Below, piece after piece: positions 19,561 through 33,700 of a stretch of 64,000 nucleotides of DNA (position 1 is the first letter of the stretch; each line of letters opens with the position of its first letter). The translations under genes and the position numbers were made by a program. The stretch is from Nilaparvata lugens (Eukaryota; Arthropoda; Insecta; Hemiptera; Delphacidae). The notes below the pieces were generated by a model. That model ran no database searches. It had not been told where the DNA came from and saw nothing but the letters and a program-made list of their open reading frames with translations. The stretch spans positions 55,664,503-55,728,502 of the forward strand of contig NC_052510.1 of the NCBI RefSeq assembly GCF_014356525.2. Direction: 5' to 3'.

Positions 19561-20778
19561 TGGAAATAGTTTATAATTTTTAATGAACATTACGTTCAAC
19601 AAGAAAAAATGAAACGAAAAAAAAATTACTACTTTATCCTTAGATTTTTTAAAATTTGCAATTAACTACAAACGATTTGGGCTACTCGTCGTATTTCAAG
19701 ATTAATATAAAAACTAAATTACTTCAATGGCAGTGTTAACATTTGTACTGATTAGTTTTTTGACTGAATCTGTGAAAACAGGAATCATTCATTTGCCGTA
19801 ATAGAAACTTCCGAACACTCCACTTCTGGCAGTGTCAAAAACTAAAATAATAACTAGGAAGGCTACTAGTTCGATAAAAAATTATATTCAATTTTAGACT
19901 GTAATTAATTATATTTTTAAGATTACAGTTCATGATGGATCTCATTATTATATTCTTGTAACACAAAATTTAATCAAGCTAGAATTTATAGGAAAATTGA
20001 AAAATATTACTTGTAGTAATGACGTTTTTTTTTCTCTTTTTGTGTAGTTGAGAAGTTGATATCGTGGTAATTATTCATATTGAATGAAAAAGACTACGGT
20101 AATAAATTGTCAAAAAACACAGATTCATTGATATTTAGAAAGATCTTTTTCATTCAAGACTTATTTTCCTATTTCTAATTTGGGAAATGAAGTATATTAT
20201 ATTGAAGAGAGTTGAGAGATCTCCTAGGTCTGTTCCATAATAAAATAAAAAAGCCTAGTTTGCCAGGATATCCTAGAAATAGAGATGACATAAATACTGA
20301 ATTTTAATTCTATTTTATTAATACTCAATATTTTTTCAACTCCTAGGATATCATACCAAACATTGCTGTTTTATTCCACTACACACGAGAATTCCTGAAT
20401 GAGATTCAATATTTCTTATACCAACAATAAAAGCAATTTAATAAATCATGAGATTTCTTATCCTCTACCCTTATGAGATTTCTTAAATGCAATTCAAGGA
20501 ATAGGGAGCCTATTTTTCGTCTCTCCCTCATGGGAATTTGAAAAGTATCAGACTTATAAGATGAGTAACTTGAGGTTACTATCTACTAGAGAAATTCCAA
20601 TAAATTCAATCTATGTGTAATTGAAAGAAGCATTGTTCCGTTTTCCAACAAAGGAATTTGAAAAAATATCAGACTTTATAAGGAAAATAGCTTGAGGTTA
20701 CTGTACCATACAAGTTCCAGTAGACGGCAGTGAACATGAGATAAAATAATAGTAAAAGTAATAATAGTAATATCATAG
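19561..20778. other. Intergenic, mostly unrecognised
   Basis: AT-rich. 20030-20170 is a partial copy of the snap-back element seen at 21880, 55355 and 61151 (TTTTTGTGTAGTTGAGAAGT, then AAATTGTCAAAAAACACAG), lacking the centre. Confidence 0.5.
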
Positions 20779-20866
20779 AGAAAAGATAGCATAATATTAT
20801 GCTATCTTTCGCTATATTACATTATAGCTTAATCCATAACTTATATGCTATCTTTTCTCCATGGTA
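20779..20866. repeat. Short palindrome (AAAAGATAGCATA)
   Basis: GAGAAAAGATAGCATAATAT and the complement TATGCTATCTTTTCTC near 20845; an inner copy of TATGCTATCTTTCGC gives nested pairing. Confidence 0.6.
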
Positions 20867-21315
20867 ATACCAATACGATATTACAGTATTGAAATACTAC
20901 ACCTTTGCTTAAACCATAGAAAAAGATGATAACAGGTAAATGTTCCTCTGTAAATATAAATCTGTTTCTAAGTCATGAACTAAGTCGAGGTCTGCTTGAA
21001 ACCCTAAGTTTTTGTGTTTGCTCATTCACACATTCATAACTGAAACACCATCAATTATACTCAACTATCAACAAAATCTCCAATATCTGCATCTAGCTAT
21101 ATGTACACAGCGTGTCTGACATAGCAGTTTAGACACAAATAGGTCGATTGAATAAAAGCTAGCAATTGCTAATGCCAAAAATTTTAAAGTGAATGTTGGG
21201 ATTCAGTCTGTTATAAAGATACCGTAATAATATTAATGAATGCTAGGTTTCAAGTCTGTAATACAGATAATAATATTATAAAAATTTCAGCAATAGCTAG
21301 TGACAAGTTGCTATA

Positions 21316-21558
21316 TAGTGAGGTCCACGTTAAAATGGCAGTGGAGAAGATAAGAGACATATTCATTCATTATTATGGAAGAAAATTAGTGAACTGTTGT
21401 CATCAATGCATGAAGCCTGAATCTCACTCATCAATATCAGTGAAAATATCTGGTATAGTGAGAATATTATTTGCATACGTTTTAATGGGACTATTCATAC
21501 TCGCTAGATTTGGGAATCTAGCTCTTAACTGTCTCAAACGGATTGAGTTTCTTTCTGC
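21316..21558. other. Solo terminus of the TAGTGAGGTCCACG MITE family
   Basis: TATAGTGAGGTCCACGTTAA occurs at 21316, oriented as a left end, with no matching right end before the next left end at 21559. Probably a partial or rearranged copy. Confidence 0.5.
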
Positions 21559-21619
21559 TATAGTGAGGTCCACGTTATATTGGCAGTGAAGAAAGATAGA
21601 GGATAGCTGCATAGAGAAA

Positions 21620-21873
21620 CAATAGCGTAAGTAGATATCCCATGGTATAGGGAGTTTTTGTCGCAACTTTTACTGTTATCTCAAGCCGATTACTGTCTAT
21701 TATTGTCGAATTTTACTGTTTTGTTGGGATGAGAGTGTAAGAACGGCACAATATGAGAGACTACCAGTGTCACACAGCTTCACGGGAAAGAATTACATGA
21801 ACTATCGGCTTGAGATAACAGTAAAAGTTGCGACATAAACGCCCTATACCATGGGATATCTACTTACGCTATT
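21620..21873. mobile_element. Nested foldback (GTAAGTAGATATCCCATGG)
   Basis: Arms of about 75 bases: AATAGCGTAAGTAGATATCC, CATGGTATAGGG, GTCGCAACTTTTACTGTTAT and TCAAGCCGAT with exact complements at 21795-21873. Confidence 0.8.
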
Positions 21874-21879
21874 TCCACT

Positions 21880-22172
21880 TTTTGTGTAGTTGAGAAGTTG
21901 ATATTGTGGTAATTATTCATATTGGATGAAAAAGACTAAGAAATTGTCAAAAAACCACTGATTTATTGATAATTAGAAAGACCGGTTTCGGTTATTACAC
22001 CATTGTCAATCTCTGATAAACTCAGAGATTATCAGAGAAGTTTATCAGAGATGGTGCTTATCACAATGGTGTAATAACCGAAACCGGTCTTTCTAATTAT
22101 CAATAAATCAGTGTTTTTTTTGACAATTTCTTAGTCTTTTTCATTCAATACTTATGCTATTGTTTCTCTATG
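21880..22172. mobile_element. Snap-back element (ACCGGTTTCGGTTATTACACC), copy 1
   Basis: Inverted arms GAAAAAGACTAAGAAATTGT, CTGATTTATTGATAATTAGA and AAGACCGGTTTCGGTTATTA with complements. The centre reads ATTGTCAATCTCTGATAAAC. Further copies at 55355-55600 and 61151-61390; a partial copy near 20030. The arm read as TTGACAAT, GGT...ACC, GAAACCGGTC looks like a decayed hammerhead core. Confidence 0.75.
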
Positions 22173-22616
22173 ATAGCTGATACCGGTATATCTGATGTAA
22201 TACTGTATTAACGGTTCATTCTTGTTGAAGATTATCAATTATATTTTATTTGTCAATGATTAAATAATAAATTCTCATCATTGAGATTAAATATGTTGTT
22301 ATTAGTCATATTTCTACATTGTTGGAAAGACGATTTGGCAACGCTGCAGAGCTAGAAAGGGATAACGCTTTATCGAATGATAGACAAAAGTAGCCTATAG
22401 CTATACTATAATGTTAACCAATTACTGCCATTATAACTTCACTATAGCAATTGCTGATCCACATGAAAATAATCTTTTCAAAGTCTTTTTCAAGTAAATG
22501 CTAGAATATCGAAGTCTGTAATATATATGATAATCTAATACACATTTTAGGAATAGGTTGTGAATAGTAGCTTTTATCCAATCGACCCAATATAGGCTAA
22601 TAAGTATGGGCATTTG

Positions 22617-22820
22617 TTAGACAGATGCCTCATCAATAACGGTTATTAGACGACTAGGATTGGCGTTGGGACCGGACAGGAGTCGCCATTTTGCCCTCGG
22701 TGACGGGTCCTCCTCGGTCTGGCGAGCCAGCGACCAACGGCGGCCTTTCCGGTCCATGATCACCGGCATCTCGGCTATCAGGTTGTTCTCAAACTCCGAC
22801 AGCATCAGGTAGTTCTCCAC
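22617..22820 (-). CDS. SLC16-like exon g (C-terminus and stop)
   Basis: Acceptor GTGTATTGCAG|GTGGAG. Encodes VENYLMLSEFENNLIAEMPV, DRKGRRWSLARQ and RLITVIDEASV, then TAA at 22619-22617. The tail is hydrophilic and probably cytoplasmic. Confidence 0.85.
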   Translation of the reverse strand: MENYLMLSEFENNLIAEMPVIMDRKGRRWSLARQTEEDPSPRAKWRLLSGPNANPSRLITVIDEASV

Positions 22821-24698
22821 CTGCAATACACACGAGCATTAAATTTGCTTTAAAAAGTGGTCTCAAATAAACAAAGTTGAACCAATAAGAAAAATGTGTA
22901 ATGTTATTGCTTGTCTCAAACGAATACTTGAACTATATATTTTATTTAATTATTTAATCATTAAGAGTTACACAACTTACAGAAAAGTACGACAGGCTTA
23001 TAAGCCCAAAACGGTTCCAATTCCAATTTATAAAACAGTCCAAATGTAGCTAATAAAAATAAAGATAATAAAAATGGGATAATGTGAAATATTTATTATT
23101 CAGTTTTCAAACTTGAATAATAACAGGTAGTTTTACACCTGCAACATCCAGACACTAACAATTTGACGTGAACTTGTTGAAAACCTTGTTTTCATCAACA
23201 CTTTTGTTTCCCACTCAGTGTGGGAAACACTGCTAAGCTACTGGTGGAACATGTTAGGGTGAGTCATTGCACCCTAACTCGGCAGTGTCTTGAGCTATGG
23301 AGCTCTATGACTGCTCAAAGTAATAACAGTGCTGAAGTTGGGGGTTCCTGATATATAAGACCTTCAGTAGAGCTTGGCAATTTTATCTTTATTTTTTTTA
23401 TTTATTTATTAATAAAAACACTGAGCAAGTCAGTGACGGACTTATGTATGATAGTAGTTGTAAGGGGGGGGCAACTTGAATACAACATAAAATATGTATT
23501 ACGTATGGTATAAAAAATATTTTGTAGTTGATAATAATTAAGCTGTTCACATCACTTAGTCTGTAGTTTTACAATGCGAGTTTTTCAAAATATTTAGGTA
23601 TAAATTATTAGTTAAATTTGAACCTAAATTTTCTGGATTATTTCGAAATATTATGTTTTTATTTTACTGTTTTGCAACTCTCACCAGCGGGCAAAGAGTT
23701 TCTTTTTGCTGGTGATGCCTAGATTTTATATTTTATTTTATTTAATATATGTATGAATAATTATGTTTATTTATTTATATTTTTAATGATATGTCATATT
23801 ATGAAGAGTTTGTAATATGTTTTGTAATATTCTAAATTGGCAATAATTGAATTGAATTGAATTAGTCTATAGTGAGGTCCACGTTATAATGACAGTATTT
23901 GATTAACTTCAATGTTGCTATCCTTGTCTATTATATGACAAACCAAGTAATACTATCATTTTCTAGCTTCACAACGATGCCAAATCTGTTTTTGACAATG
24001 TAGAAATACGATTAATTGAGGCAGAGAATCGGCAACGCTCTTCCTCTATCTTTATCCACTGCCATTATAACGTGGACCTCACTATAGCAAATGTGTTTAA
24101 ATGGCTTCCTAAAAATATAAAAAATTCCTGGTCGAAGGGAGGGCGGCCGCACCCCCCGCCCTCCCTAAAACCGCCACTGGAGCAAGTACCACTAAAATGC
24201 TCGTTTCCCTCTACAATGAAGTTTCTGTACAAAAATTGACAACTTTGCTGATAATGTTTGAGAACTGTTACTTGTTTTCTACAAAATATTTGTCAACTTC
24301 TTGTAGAAAACTATTTTTGGACAACAATTTGTTGACAACTCTGGTGTGAACGCAGCAAGGTCAGGATTGTAGGTGATTTACTACCAGCAACAAAATTCAC
24401 ATAGGCCTAAACAGTTGTTTCAAAAAGTTGTCTCTTATCGGTATTTTCAATTGAATTAGTTGAATAGATAGTTAATTGATAATCAAAATATGGAATATTT
24501 CAATTGGTTAGTTGGTTTTCAAACTTTAACAACATTAGACTGATAGCTTTCGACCTACAACTGGACACTCAGTTACACAACGTTAGCTCATATATAAGGT
24601 TTTAAATAAATGGTTGAGTAGATTGATCATCAACATAATTTCCTTATGAGAAATTTTTATATTTATTGAAAATTAACTTGTCATTAATCCATCTTCTT

Positions 24699-24738
<40 letters not shown>

Positions 24739-27700
24739 TTCAAGGTGATACACATACTATAATTAGGAAAGAAAAAACAGGCAATTGCCCAAAACTTCTT
24801 CAGTTCTTTAGTTCTATTATAATCGGCAAACGAAAATATTAGTCAATAGGCCTATGCTCTGTTTGATTTTCACTACTTTTTGGCAATACTTTTGAGTAGG
24901 CCTAGATTAATTTTTTGATCAAAATGATTCCGGTATGAAAAATTCGAAAATTCAATTTTTATGAAAAATTGCTTATTAGAAGTTAATTCATTATTATTTT
25001 TATTTTAATTATTATCGGCAAACGAACATATAAGCAGGACCTCCTAAATACCTATGGTATAAATTAATATGGTATTTAGGAGGTCCTGATATTAGTCAAT
25101 TAAGCCTATGCTTTGGTTGATTTTTACTACTTTTTGGCAATACTTACGAGTAGGCCTAGATTGGTCATAAAAGTAATTAAGGTATGAAAAATATAAAAAT
25201 TGAATTTTTTCATGAAAAATAGTTTGTCATTAGTATTTTTTCCAATAATTTTCATAATTATCAACTTTAAATGAAATAATATTAGTCAATAATCTTAGGC
25301 TGCAACTATTTTTGATTTTAACTACACTTTGGCAACACTTGGTTTTTCGGCAATATTTTAGAAGATTATATCTACTGGAACTATCGGCTAGAGTTAACAT
25401 TGAAAATTGGAACATAAAAACACCCTATACTAAGGGATATATATCTTATGCTATATCTATATAAATAAAAATCGTGCCTCAAATTCTGACATTCAATAAC
25501 TTTTTTATGTGTGCGCCGATTTTGATGATTTTTTAGTTGTGTTCGTTATGTTCAGGACCAGGTTTATGGCCTATCAAATTTACAATCCGACTTCAGGACT
25601 CTTTCCTACGGTCCTTCAAAGTTTACATGTAATCCTTATGGGAGAAGATTTGTGAGCTGGCCACACGCAGAAATAAAAAATCAGCTGTTATAATCATTGG
25701 GACATCCAACAGCCGTCGGTAGATCTGTTTTCTATTTTCTTTCTACTGATTTACAAAATTCTAATTCTAATAATAATGCCGCGGTACGAACGACGACCAA
25801 ACTTGGGTCGTAGAACTTGAAATGCTGTAAATTTAGAATATGCACGGGAAAATCAGCAGCAAGGAGATATACCATTCAATTTCCCAGCAAGCTGCATTCA
25901 ATACTATATCTAAAAACACAACTGCTGAACAACTAACTAAGCACATAGGAAGTCCATATTGATATAAATGTAAATACTGATTGTTGGATAATTTTCATAA
26001 AAATATAGTGCATCAGATAAAACTAAGGCTAAGCACGCCTGAGGAGGCGTGGCTTGGTGATACAAAGTGTTGATCTTACGGAGATTGCCTTATCACACCG
26101 TTCCACGCCATGCCCGATTCAGTGTGTGTGAGTTCTTTTATCCAAACCAATAAGCAAGAAGCACCTGAATGCAAAATGCCGCATCGCGCCTCCTCAGGTG
26201 TGCATCCAGCTAAAGTTTGTCATGAGATGCATTAACTATTTGGCTGTACAAAGTTCGCCGGGCCAGCTAGTTTTCTATAGTTTCTCTTATGCTATATTCT
26301 CTCTAAGGTAGCACGCACCTTATTGCACGAAGTGATACAGTCGCCGATATAGTCGAGGTCATCTAGAATGTTGTCGGGCAGGTCCATATCGGCGATTCCC
26401 TCCTCCGATATGCAGGTCAGCTCCGGTTTGTCAGCTGGCAGACCAGTGGCGCCCACAGCGGCCGGCTCGACAACTAGCAGCTCTTCCGGCTCGGCCGCAA
26501 ACGACAGCTTGCGTCTCTGCGGGCACGACTCGGACACGCACAGCTGGCGGCCGGACGACGCAGGCTCGCCGGCGTGCTTGTGGCGGGCCAGCTTGCGGCG
26601 GTGCAGGTCGATGAAGAACAGCGACAGGCTGCCCACTAGCACACAGGTCGAACTGAAGTAGTAGCCTGATTTGCCACCGCAGCCTACGTTTATGTAGCCT
26701 GAAAAAATAAAACATTATTTTATCAAATTATTATGTATCTAAAATAGCCGTATAATTTAACGAGATATCATATTTTACTTTATTTTAAATTTTATTGATT
26801 TGTGAGTTATAGATTTTTGATTCATAGAGTTACCCACCCACCTACCTCTTGCTTGTGTAATGAGTCTGCATAAAAAGATTGAAATATTGAAAAAATTGGC
26901 CACACTGATACTTTGTCCAAGTCTGAACTTGTTTTATTTCAGAGTACAGGTAACTGAACTTATTTTTGAAATTTAAATTTAATTGCCAAATAATTTTTAC
27001 AGACATTTTTCCAATCACAAAATAATAACAGTAATAAAGTTAACAAAAGTACAAAATTCTAGAAGTAAGTTATACCGGTGCAGTACAATAAAATTAACAA
27101 AGATTATGTTGATAATATTAAGCAAAGTAATAATAAAATTTTGGCTCTACTGGCAACACTTGAGCGCCAGTAGTTCAATTAAAAAGTAATTATATAATAT
27201 TATGTACAAGAACAAAAGAGTACTTGTTGAAAGGCTGTAAAAGTGCATGTTGAGAGGCTGTTCGGTACACTTTTTTATTTAAATTGGATAATCTTTCTCA
27301 ATATAATAGTTAAAATCATTATAAATTGAGAAAAAGTGGCAACTGGAATTCTCAAGTGGTCTAATAAGCGAGTTATGGGTTGTTGAAGTGCTAAATCCGT
27401 TTTCTTTCCAGGTCATAAACGGTTTCGACTATATTAACAGAGATTCTCTTGAAAATTCAAACTAAAAAATTTTATTCCCCATATCGTCTATATAAAGTAA
27501 ATAAAAAAGTAGGTAACTTTTTTGTAAATTCGATAACTTGATTATTTTGGCATAAATTGAGAAAAAACGCATATTAGAACAACGCCAATGATATACTGAA
27601 TGTATTAAAAAAATCTCCAATGGAAAATTCGAAACCGTTTATGATCAACTAGAATGCTGTTTCTCTTTATGGATTATATATTTATATATTTTGTAGTGTT

Positions 27701-30700
27701 GAAGTGAACCTCACCAGGACTTCCTATATACATGAAGATGTTTCTGGTTATTATGACAACATTGTTTGAACTGCAGGCGTGCACAGTAGTACACATCGTG
27801 TTGTCAGTAGAAGCACTTCAGTACTAGGTACATTCATATTAATGTGCATATGACAAAGATGAGGTGAAAGTAGCAGGTGAATTCCCAATCAATTCTGTTG
27901 TATTTTTTTGTATTTCCATTTTTTTACAACTGGTAAGCGCAACATTTTTTTCAGTTTGTAATGTTATTGTGTATAGTGTAACATTGTTAGTACACATATT
28001 TTTATAATGTTCAACTGATACTGAAGTTCTCTTTCCTTTTTTTCTTGTCTTTTTAGTTCCATTATTATTTTTTTCTCTCTTTCCCAATTTGCTTTGTGTT
28101 AACTGTAACACCTCCTATTTTCTGCCCAGACAGGTTTTTGTAACCTTTGGGATTATTTTCCATAACAATAATTATTTTCTGTAAAAATATTCTCTAGGGT
28201 ATGATTGTGATTTTTAGTAAACTTGTACTTATTTTCGTAACTATGGTAATTTCATGCTCTGTATATACTGTAAATAATGGAAAATAAATTGATTTGATTT
28301 GATATTTGAAGAGGTCCTGACCTCACCATAGAGATGACTATGATGAAATTCATAATATAATACCGTAGTTTTGAAAGGACCTCAGTATAGAGATGACTAT
28401 GGTAACATTCATAGTACCTTTACAGCAATCTATAGTTTTCCCCAATGTACCTAGAATACATTGAATACCTATCTAGGTACCTTGGTTTTCCCTGTATGTA
28501 AAATCTATAAAATCTAAATTTATAATCACCTGATATAGGCACGCCAATAGCGATAGGAATGGCCTGCGAACACTGCACAAAGCCCCACGTCCTCGCGAAG
28601 TTCCTCGCACGCACGCGCTCGTACGTGTACATCTTGAGTGAGTAGTGGTAGCCGCCGCAGAAAATGCCATAGATCCACACGAACAGTATGTAACCCTAGA
28701 AGATAAAAAATTATTCATAAAATTTGTTGAATAGGAATTGATATTGTGGGATTTTAAAAAAGTATTATTTAAAAATGATAATTAACAAAATAAAATTTGT
28801 TAAATCAATCAATCAATCAATAGTAAATTTTTCCTTCATACAATGCATACATAAATGTCTATAAATACATAAATACAATTGGCAATTAACAGAATAAGTA
28901 AAAAGTAAATTAGTATTACAGTAGAACTCCAATTATCTGAATTAATGGGGACCGGGACCCATTCGGATAATCAAATATTCGGGTAATCGGAGTTTTTTTA
29001 AATTGCCATTGGAGAGAAAAAAACTACGTTTTGATATTGCAATATTTTTTTATTGAATTAAATGAAAGAAACATTATATTTTCAGATGTTTTAAATATAA
29101 ATAAAGTGTACTTATGTACAAAATTAGAAATAAAAACCATTGTTTTTCATCTCCGTCAATGTAAGCTGTTTTGCGGTATCATCCGTTTTCCACGTGTTGT
29201 GTCTACACTGACTTCGCGGAGGGAAGGACAATAGTGAGCGAACGCACAAACACTGGCTTCGCGGGGGAAGAATAATAGCGCACTTGGACTTTTTTTGGAC
29301 AATTTTTTTCTGAAAGTGATTCGGATAATCGGCGATTTGGATAGTCGGAGTTCGGATAATTGGAGTTCTACTGTATTATTAAATACGGAAAGTCCCTGAA
29401 AAGGTTAAAAACCTGAGCGCAGGGTCAGTAAATGGGGGACTTAATAGATCTTGTGGAGTGTCAAAAACGTATTTTATTTCAAAATGATGAATAACATTTT
29501 TTTTTTTGAATAGGAATTGATATTGTGGAAATTTCAAGAATTTATTTAGGCTATTTCAAAATGATAAATAACATAACATTGCCGTGCTACCAATTTCTCC
29601 TAAATAGGTTGGATAGCATTTTTCACCTATTAACCTAAGGAAAGTTATCGGCTCCAAAATATTAGATTCTTGATAAATTATGAATGGATCTATTGCTTAT
29701 GAATGAGAAATCCAGTTTTCAGAGCAAACCAACTTATAATCTTCAGAAGAATTTTGGCAATATACAACACAAATTCACAGAACAACACTTAACATAATAT
29801 AGCATCATTACAAGCTAAAATACTTATCCAGTTTATATAGTTGAAAACAATGGCTATAGGCTTGTAGACACACAAATCAACATATACAAACTTAGAACAC
29901 CATACAACTGTTCAAAACTCAATTTAAAACATTAAAAATTTCAATTAAACAGAAAAATATTCAGTGAGCACAAAATTAGAACACACAGCCAGCCATCATT
30001 TTTAGAGAAGAACAAACAAGTACAAAGTAAAAACCACACCTCAAAATCATTGATGACTTCATGAACACATCACCGAAATTAAATTCCAAAAAATTATAAA
30101 TTACAAGTTCAGAATTCACATTTTATATTTGTTCTCAATAAAACTTTATTTCGAAACTGTTATTTTAAATTTATATATCATCTATATTTAAATAATCTAT
30201 TAATTCTGTTTCTCTGTTTCGGTGATACCATGGAATATGCAACACAATTATTTACGATAAATTCTCAGTTAAAAAGTTGTCCGCATATCAATTACTCTGA
30301 TATTTACTATAAAGTTTTATAGATCTCGAATTGAAGATTCGATTTTAATTGAGAAAAAATGTAATATTACAACATTTGTTGAACAGAAATTGATACTGTG
30401 TAATTTCTCCATAAATGAAAAAACACAGTTTTATCTTTGCCACATCCAGATTTATCCATGTTTCAACACGAAACTGTAGTCCTGTAAACAAATCTAATAA
30501 ATGTGGATGTGACAAAAATAAAACTCTGGTTTTTCAACAAAATAGAACAGAATGCACTCATAAATCGAATGAAAATAAAACAAGATCATCAATAATCATT
30601 TCCACTTATTTCAGTCTTTTGCACTATGATTGAAAATGAATACCACTTAAAAAGAACTGGTTTGAGTGAACTATCTTTGTAGAAATATAGCTGCAAAATC

Positions 30701-33700
30701 AGTGTTGGAAGAATAAAGTGTCCGTACATTTGTATCAAGCCTCCTGGCTCAGCGGGACCTCCCATATACTGCTCACGTAGTATATAGGAAGTCCTGAGCA
30801 GATTCAAGCCCATGCTTATTCATAGTCTATTTATAGTCATACTACTTCCCCTTGTTCTTGAAATAAATAAATGAATAGTTATAGTTACGGTATCTATAGT
30901 CAAAAATAACAATATAAAAACATGAAGTTCCATTTTATTTAAAACATTTCAAAACTTTAAAACATTTCAAACAACTATACTCCGTGCAAATGTACTTCAG
31001 ACTTGGAGGAATTTTCGGCGCAGAGAAATGCAGGGAGATCAACCAATTGCAGTGATGGATTGAGTCATAGGTGGAAGCGCAGTTGTCAATTTGTCGAATA
31101 GAGTCAGTCGAGTCTGTGATTGCAGAGAGGAAACTTCCTAAGTTTAACATGAGCACTAACTGAAAACATAGCAACCGTTATATCCCTTCTCTGCTGCGCA
31201 TGACCATCCCAAGTCGGAAGTTAATTTTAACGGAGTATAGTTTCGACCTACTTTGGCCATTTTCAAGTTTAAATGGCATTTATAAAATGGTCAAAGTCGG
31301 CCAAAACTAGTTGTTTGAAATGTTTTAGAGTTTTAAAATGTTTTAAATAAAAGGGCATTCATGTATTTATTAATTTAATAACGAAGCCCGTTCAAGTGAA
31401 GAGATTTTACCTATATAGGCTAGTCATATTTGATATATTAGTTGGCTCTTTTCTGTATAGGGCTACTTTGTAATATAAATAGAAATAAAAATAAAAATCC
31501 CAGTACCTACTATGTGTTTACTAAAACCATAGACTAATTATTAAAATAATTCAAAAAAGGGTACTGAGATTTTTATTTTTATTCCTATTTAATATATTAT
31601 GACTTAATATCTATATATAAATTATTATCCTATCTTAATATTATCCTATATATTATAACTTAATTGTCTATGGTTAAAGTTTGAGAATGAGTGTATTCCA
31701 TGTAGAATATTTCCTATAAAAATTAGACCGAGCGTCAGTACCGAAGCCTTCCTACAAAAAGTGATGATCGAGGATTTGGAAAAAAATCTGCCTTCAATAC
31801 GGCCTTTTGAACAAACCTGGCGGTTGCCATGTACGGCGGTGAGTGCGAGGATGGACAGGCCGCACATGAATACGGCCGCCTGGCAGAGGTATTGCCGTGC
31901 GATGCGACACTCGACCGAATTGTGCACGACCACTAGGCCGAATGCGGCACAGCCCAGCGTCCATGCCAGGCCCAGGTAGGTCTGCAACAGCAGTGCTGTG
32001 TCGCCTAGGCCGTCTTCCTCGGCTTGGTGCGCCTAAAACAATCAATAAATTGATTTACAATCAATTATAATGGTAATTATTGCTGATCAAAAATCGATAA
32101 AAGCAATCAATAAATCATATAATTTCCATAAATAATGATATATATTACAATGGGCCGTATTCTGGAGAGGAGAAGAGTCCAATCCGAGAAGAGTTTCAGC
32201 AGCCAACCCTCCAGGAAGAAGACCCCGTGGGAGACCCAGACAGAGATGGTGGCAACAGGTTAAGAGTGACATGGAGAGACTTGGAGCGATAGAAAGAGAT
32301 GCTGAGGAGCGAACTACGTGGAGACAGTTTGTTGGTGCGGCCAAATGTCAACTTAGATGGCCCTGGGAGTATGTAAGTAATATAATATTACGATAATACT
32401 ATCTCGTATCTTGATCACGGTAACCCCCACGCCAGGTAAGTATCTTTTATTTTAAGGATATATACAAGGAGTGAAACAGTGTTTTCTCATGAACTGACAT
32501 TTTCTTTTAGTATTTCATTTCTATAGGATGTTGATGTTTGAATTATAGAATAATATATCTCTATTTAACAGTAACTTGTATTGCATTTATAATATTATTT
32601 TGGCTGGTCCGTGAGGAAATAAAATGATTATTCATTCATTATTTAATATAATATTATCTTATTCATAAGGTTCAACAGCGAGTTGAGCTATATCCCATGG
32701 ACTGAATTTGGTGCACGGGTTTTGTATCATGAACCTTCAATATTCCAAATTAAATCATACTTGTTAAGCTGCTTCAATTTCCGAGATCAGTTGGTACTAT
32801 AGACATTCTTAAGTAAGTACCGCATTCTACACTCTACATAGGGTACATCAATTGCTCGTTTAATAAAATATTATTCATTGTGTAAACTCTAAAATGTCTC
32901 CTGCTAAAATTAGCAACTATCAAATAAAATATTTATTTGATTATAAATTTAAAAATATCTAGAGAGAAGAAATAAAATCAGAGAAATAAAAATAAAATAG
33001 TCTACTTACACATAATGAATATACCGCACATGCAGTAGAAGACTACTCTTTATATTATAGTAGATCCAGTAATTTTTAGAAGGAAATATTCTGTTTTTCT
33101 AGTTGAATCGTTTGCAAAAACAAAAAGTTGGTCAATTGAGATACATTCGTTCGATATTCCACTAGGAAAAACTAAGGGAGAAATTATTTCATAAAATTAT
33201 TTAAATATTTATATTATTTTATAAAAGTATATAGTATCCCAGGTTGAATGGTAGATAGAAATGAATAATTTGTCTTCTATATTCGTCGCGAGACGGAGGA
33301 AATAAATCTAATTCACTCAAAGCTGTAGCTTAATAATCATATAGGATTCACAGGCTTCTGTCTAAAAATGATGAACAACTTTTTTTTTAAACTTTGATCC
33401 CTTTTATATCTGGAAAATGTTTTTGCAAATATTGTACTACAGTTTTTGAAGGCCCCCAATTCGAAGTTCGCATAATGATATGTTGGTGACTTGAGAATTG
33501 ACGATTCCCACTTAAAATGACTAAAAAAAGGGGACAAAGGTCCAGTTTTGAATAGACTTTTCTGTATTAATAGTTATTAATAACTTTATTAATGTTACAT
33601 TTGTAACTAACCAAAAGTGGAAACTAATCCTTCACAAAAAGAATTGATGATAATTTCGATATATATGATTATATAGATCATAAAATATATGAAATATTTC

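Larger units (their letters stand above)
21559..22446. mobile_element. MITE, TAGTGAGGTCCACG family, with nested insertions
   Basis: Left terminus TATAGTGAGGTCCACGTTAT and right terminus ATTATAACTTCACTATA. The interior is enlarged by two further foldbacks (21620-21873 and 21880-22172). It ends 170 bases beyond the SLC16-like gene's stop codon, so that gene's 3' UTR may run into it; a minus-strand AATAAA lies near 22250. Confidence 0.7.
22821..26318 (-). other. Intron f-g of the SLC16-like gene
   Basis: 3.5 kb, GT-AG. Contains a LINE-like 3' tail ending in AATTG repeats (about 23690-23865), a MITE (23868), a TTTA microsatellite (24703), a direct duplication (24822-25190), a palindrome (25037) and a Helentron-like element (25456). 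23000-23690 has no recognised content. Confidence 0.6.
28696..31816 (-). other. Intron d-e of the SLC16-like gene
   Basis: 3.1 kb. Holds a pogo-type MITE (28919), small foldbacks (30418-30537, 31466-31600) and a larger one (30932-31350). 29400-30400 shows nothing recognisable. Confidence 0.5.

Noticed and set aside
27839..28111. 90-codon lysine-rich minus-strand frame
   Set aside because: Lies within an SLC16-like intron, AT-rich, with no domain, splice or family evidence.
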